In this document: one piece after another, positions 5,708-7,166 of the stretch
Numbering within the stretch: the first letter of the stretch is position 1
Layout: each line of letters begins with the position of its first letter
Source: Treponema sp.
GTDB lineage: Bacteria > Spirochaetota > Spirochaetia > Treponematales > Treponemataceae
Direction: 5' to 3'
DNA length: 7,166 nucleotides
Assembly: GCA_017453705.1 (NCBI GenBank)
Contig: JAFTEK010000305.1
Span: 1 to 7,166, forward strand
The notes under the pieces: generated by a model
Database searches by the model: none
The model's input: only the letters and a program-made list of their open reading frames with translations
What the model was told of the DNA's origin: nothing
Made by a program: the position numbers and the translations under genes

Positions 5708-7166
5708 ATGAAAAAAATTGTCGCCGGTTCTACAGCCGTGCTTTTGATGCTCACGGCTTCAGGTTCTTTGATTGGTTGTAAGTCAGCCCCGGACGAGTCC
5801 AGGTCATCATCGGACTCATCCCTTGAGTCTTCGTCAAGCGTGGATTCCACTGATGCTGATGCCTCGGTGGACTTGGATATAGAAGCAGGCTCTGAGTCTG
5901 GTCTGGCTCAGAATGATGAAGGCACCGGCGACGCATTGGACGCTGAGGGCGGCAAGGAAGGCGAGGGCGAGGCTCTTTCATCGGAAGATGTATCTTCTTC
6001 TGAGCACGTTGACGAAAACGGCTCTTCCGGCGTGGGAAATTCCTACGGCCTTGCTTCGGGCGAAGGCGTTGACGGCACAGGGGCTGCGGCAATGAAGGGC
6101 GGTCAGGCCGGTGATGTTGACACGGACAAATCTTCTGCCGCCCCCAATGACGAGGATAACTATCCTTCCACAATGGAGAGGTTGCAAGGCTCCGGCAAGA
6201 CCGCTTCTGGCGATGACGGCAGCAACTCTGGTGACGGCTCGGATTCTGCTGTGGCAAAGGCCGGTGACAGCTCTGATTCTGCTAAAGGTGGTTCCAGACA
6301 AAGCGCGGTCGCCCCGAATGCAAACGACAGCAGCTCGGCTGGGCTTGGAAGGGATAAGGCCAAGAACAACGGCAACGGCAATGGCGGCAAGACAGCTGAT
6401 GCTTCTTCAAGTGCTGTTGCCGGAACAGGCAAGAACGGCAATGACAACAAGAACTCTGGGAATTCCAACGCCGCGGACAATTCCAGCTCGTCCAAGGGCA
6501 ACAGCACAACTAAAAAAGACACCGGCATATCGGGCAAATCCAGCATAGACGGCTCCCGCAACGCCAACCCCGCTCCGGCAAACAAGAACGGCACAGGTTC
6601 CGGCAACAACGGCAATAATACGGGTAAAAATGGCACTGGCAGCGGCAACGGCAGTGGCGCGAACGCCAATGCGGGTAACAACTCCGGCAACAATGGCACT
6701 GGCTCTGGCACATCTAGCGGCACTGCCCAGTCCGGTAACACCGGCAACAAGAACGGTAGTGGCGCAAACGCTAATGCGGGCAACAACTCTGGCAAGAATG
6801 GCAAGAATGGTAATGCCAATGGCACTGGTACTGGTAGCGGCACAAACGCCAACGCGGGCAACAACTCTGGCAAGAATGGCAGTGGTTCTGGCACATCTAG
6901 CGGCACCGCCCAGTCCGGTAACAACGGCAACAAGAACGGTACAGGAAATAGTTCTGCCAGTGGAAATGCCTCTTCCAACGGAAAGGGAAAAGAGGTCGCC
7001 AAGGCTGACACTGGCAACAACGGCAACAACAAGAACGGTACTGGCAGTGGTACTGGTAGCGGCACAAACGCCAACGCGGGCAACAACTCTGGCAAGAATG
7101 GCACTGGCTCTGGCACATCTAGCGGCACTGCCCAGTCCGGCAATAATGGCAACAAGAACGGTACAG
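5708..7166 (+). CDS. Secreted lipoprotein with long Ser/Gly/Asn-rich low-complexity repeats (3' end outside window)
   Basis: The frame runs from ATG 5708 for 486 codons to the right edge without a stop. It begins with a typical lipoprotein signal: MKK, a hydrophobic stretch, then the lipobox LIGC with the lipidated Cys at residue 24 (codon 5777-5779). The mature protein starts with an acidic Ser/Asp/Glu/Gly-rich segment (about 25-190). It then turns into an Asn/Gly/Lys/Ser-rich segment holding near-identical 34-residue repeats (from nt 6656). No folded domain is visible. The product should be attached to a membrane lipid and exposed in the periplasm or on the cell surface, probably as a disordered, extended stalk or coat; this is inference from composition. 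A folded C-terminal domain could lie beyond the window. GAGG at 5698 and TATAAT at 5669 support the start. The long Leu/Pro-rich frame on the other strand is an artefact of GGC/AAC codons. I do not recognise a family. Confidence 0.88.
   Translation, partial: MKKIVAGSTAVLLMLTASGSLIGCKSAPDESRSSSDSSLESSSSVDSTDADASVDLDIEAGSESGLAQNDEGTGDALDAEGGKEGEGEALSSEDVSSSEHVDENGSSGVGNSYGLASGEGVDGTGAAAMKGGQAGDVDTDKSSAAPNDEDNYPSTMERLQGSGKTASGDDGSNSGDGSDSAVAKAGDSSDSAKGGSRQSAVAPNANDSSSAGLGRDKAKNNGNGNGGKTADASSSAVAGTGKNGNDNKNSGNSNAADNSSSSKGNSTTKKDTGISGKSSIDGSRNANPAPANKNGTGSGNNGNNTGKNGTGSGNGSGANANAGNNSGNNGTGSGTSSGTAQSGNTGNKNGSGANANAGNNSGKNGKNGNANGTGTGSGTNANAGNNSGKNGSGSGTSSGTAQSGNNGNKNGTGNSSASGNASSNGKGKEVAKADTGNNGNNKNGTGSGTGSGTNANAGNNSGKNGTGSGTSSGTAQSGNNGNKNGT
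6656..7166 (+). repeat. 34-residue repeats inside the lipoprotein gene
   Basis: Full copies are at 6656-6757, 6839-6940 and 7061-7162. A partial copy of the first 14 residues is at 6761-6802. The unit begins G(A/T)NANAGNNSG(N/K)NG and ends SSGTAQSGN(T/N)GNKNG. The spacers of 27 and 40 residues are also Gly/Asn/Ser/Thr-rich. At DNA level, 6839-6944 and 7061-7166 differ at only 6 of 106 bases, almost all silent, and the first 48 bases are identical. This points to recent duplication and likely length variation by recombination. The array continues to the window edge, so the total copy number is unknown. Confidence 0.9.

Noticed and set aside
5913..6548. Plus-strand frames beginning at 5913 and 6111
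   Set aside because: They overlap the lipoprotein gene in another frame, with biased composition and no domains or start signals.
6160..7155. Minus-strand open frame of 331 codons rich in Leu, Pro and Ala
   Set aside because: It is the complement of GGC/AAC/AAG-rich repeats in the lipoprotein gene. The plus frame has a signal peptide, a lipobox and a ribosome binding site, while the minus frame has no signal or recognisable domain.

Overview
The window looks like chromosomal DNA of a Treponema-like spirochaete, at roughly 50% GC. This is inferred from the set of genes: a methyl-accepting chemotaxis protein, a membrane HD-GYP protein with a GYH variant, a LoaP-type NusG paralogue, MnmE and a lipoprotein. 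No rRNA or other species marker is present, so the assignment is moderate at best.

Layout: The left edge (1-1221, +) is the cytoplasmic end of a chemoreceptor whose N-terminus lies outside the window. Ten bases later comes a three-helix membrane HD-GYP protein (1232-2149, +), a probable c-di-GMP phosphodiesterase, so chemosensing and second-messenger turnover appear co-transcribed. Converging on them from the minus strand are a class I SAM-dependent methyltransferase (3645-2866) and then a LoaP/NusG-like antiterminator (2733-2179). From 3646 to 4148 there is no gene. That gap holds a 140-bp composite palindromic element with terminal inverted repeats, a 23-bp tandem repeat array with an internal 61-bp duplication, and a separate 12-bp hairpin. 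Then come mnmE (4149-5621, +), the tRNA wobble-uridine modification GTPase, and an unfinished lipoprotein gene (5708 to the right edge, +). The lipoprotein has a clean signal peptide and lipobox followed by more than 450 residues of low-complexity sequence rich in Ser, Gly, Asn, Asp and Ala, with near-identical 34-residue repeats.

The lipoprotein gene is easily missed. It has no stop codon inside the window, and its GGC/AAC-rich repeats create a long Leu/Pro-rich open frame on the opposite strand (7155-6160) that I regard as an artefact.

The most unusual structure is a dispersed repeat family whose outer ends read CTAGGGAAAC...GTTTCCCTAG. There is a complete palindromic unit between the methyltransferase and mnmE, a solo end just after the mnmE stop, and a degenerate copy in which the HD-GYP stop codon and the last codons of the LoaP-like gene both lie. 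I see no transposase, CRISPR array, tRNA or rRNA gene. No complete new multi-gene system can be claimed from this window.
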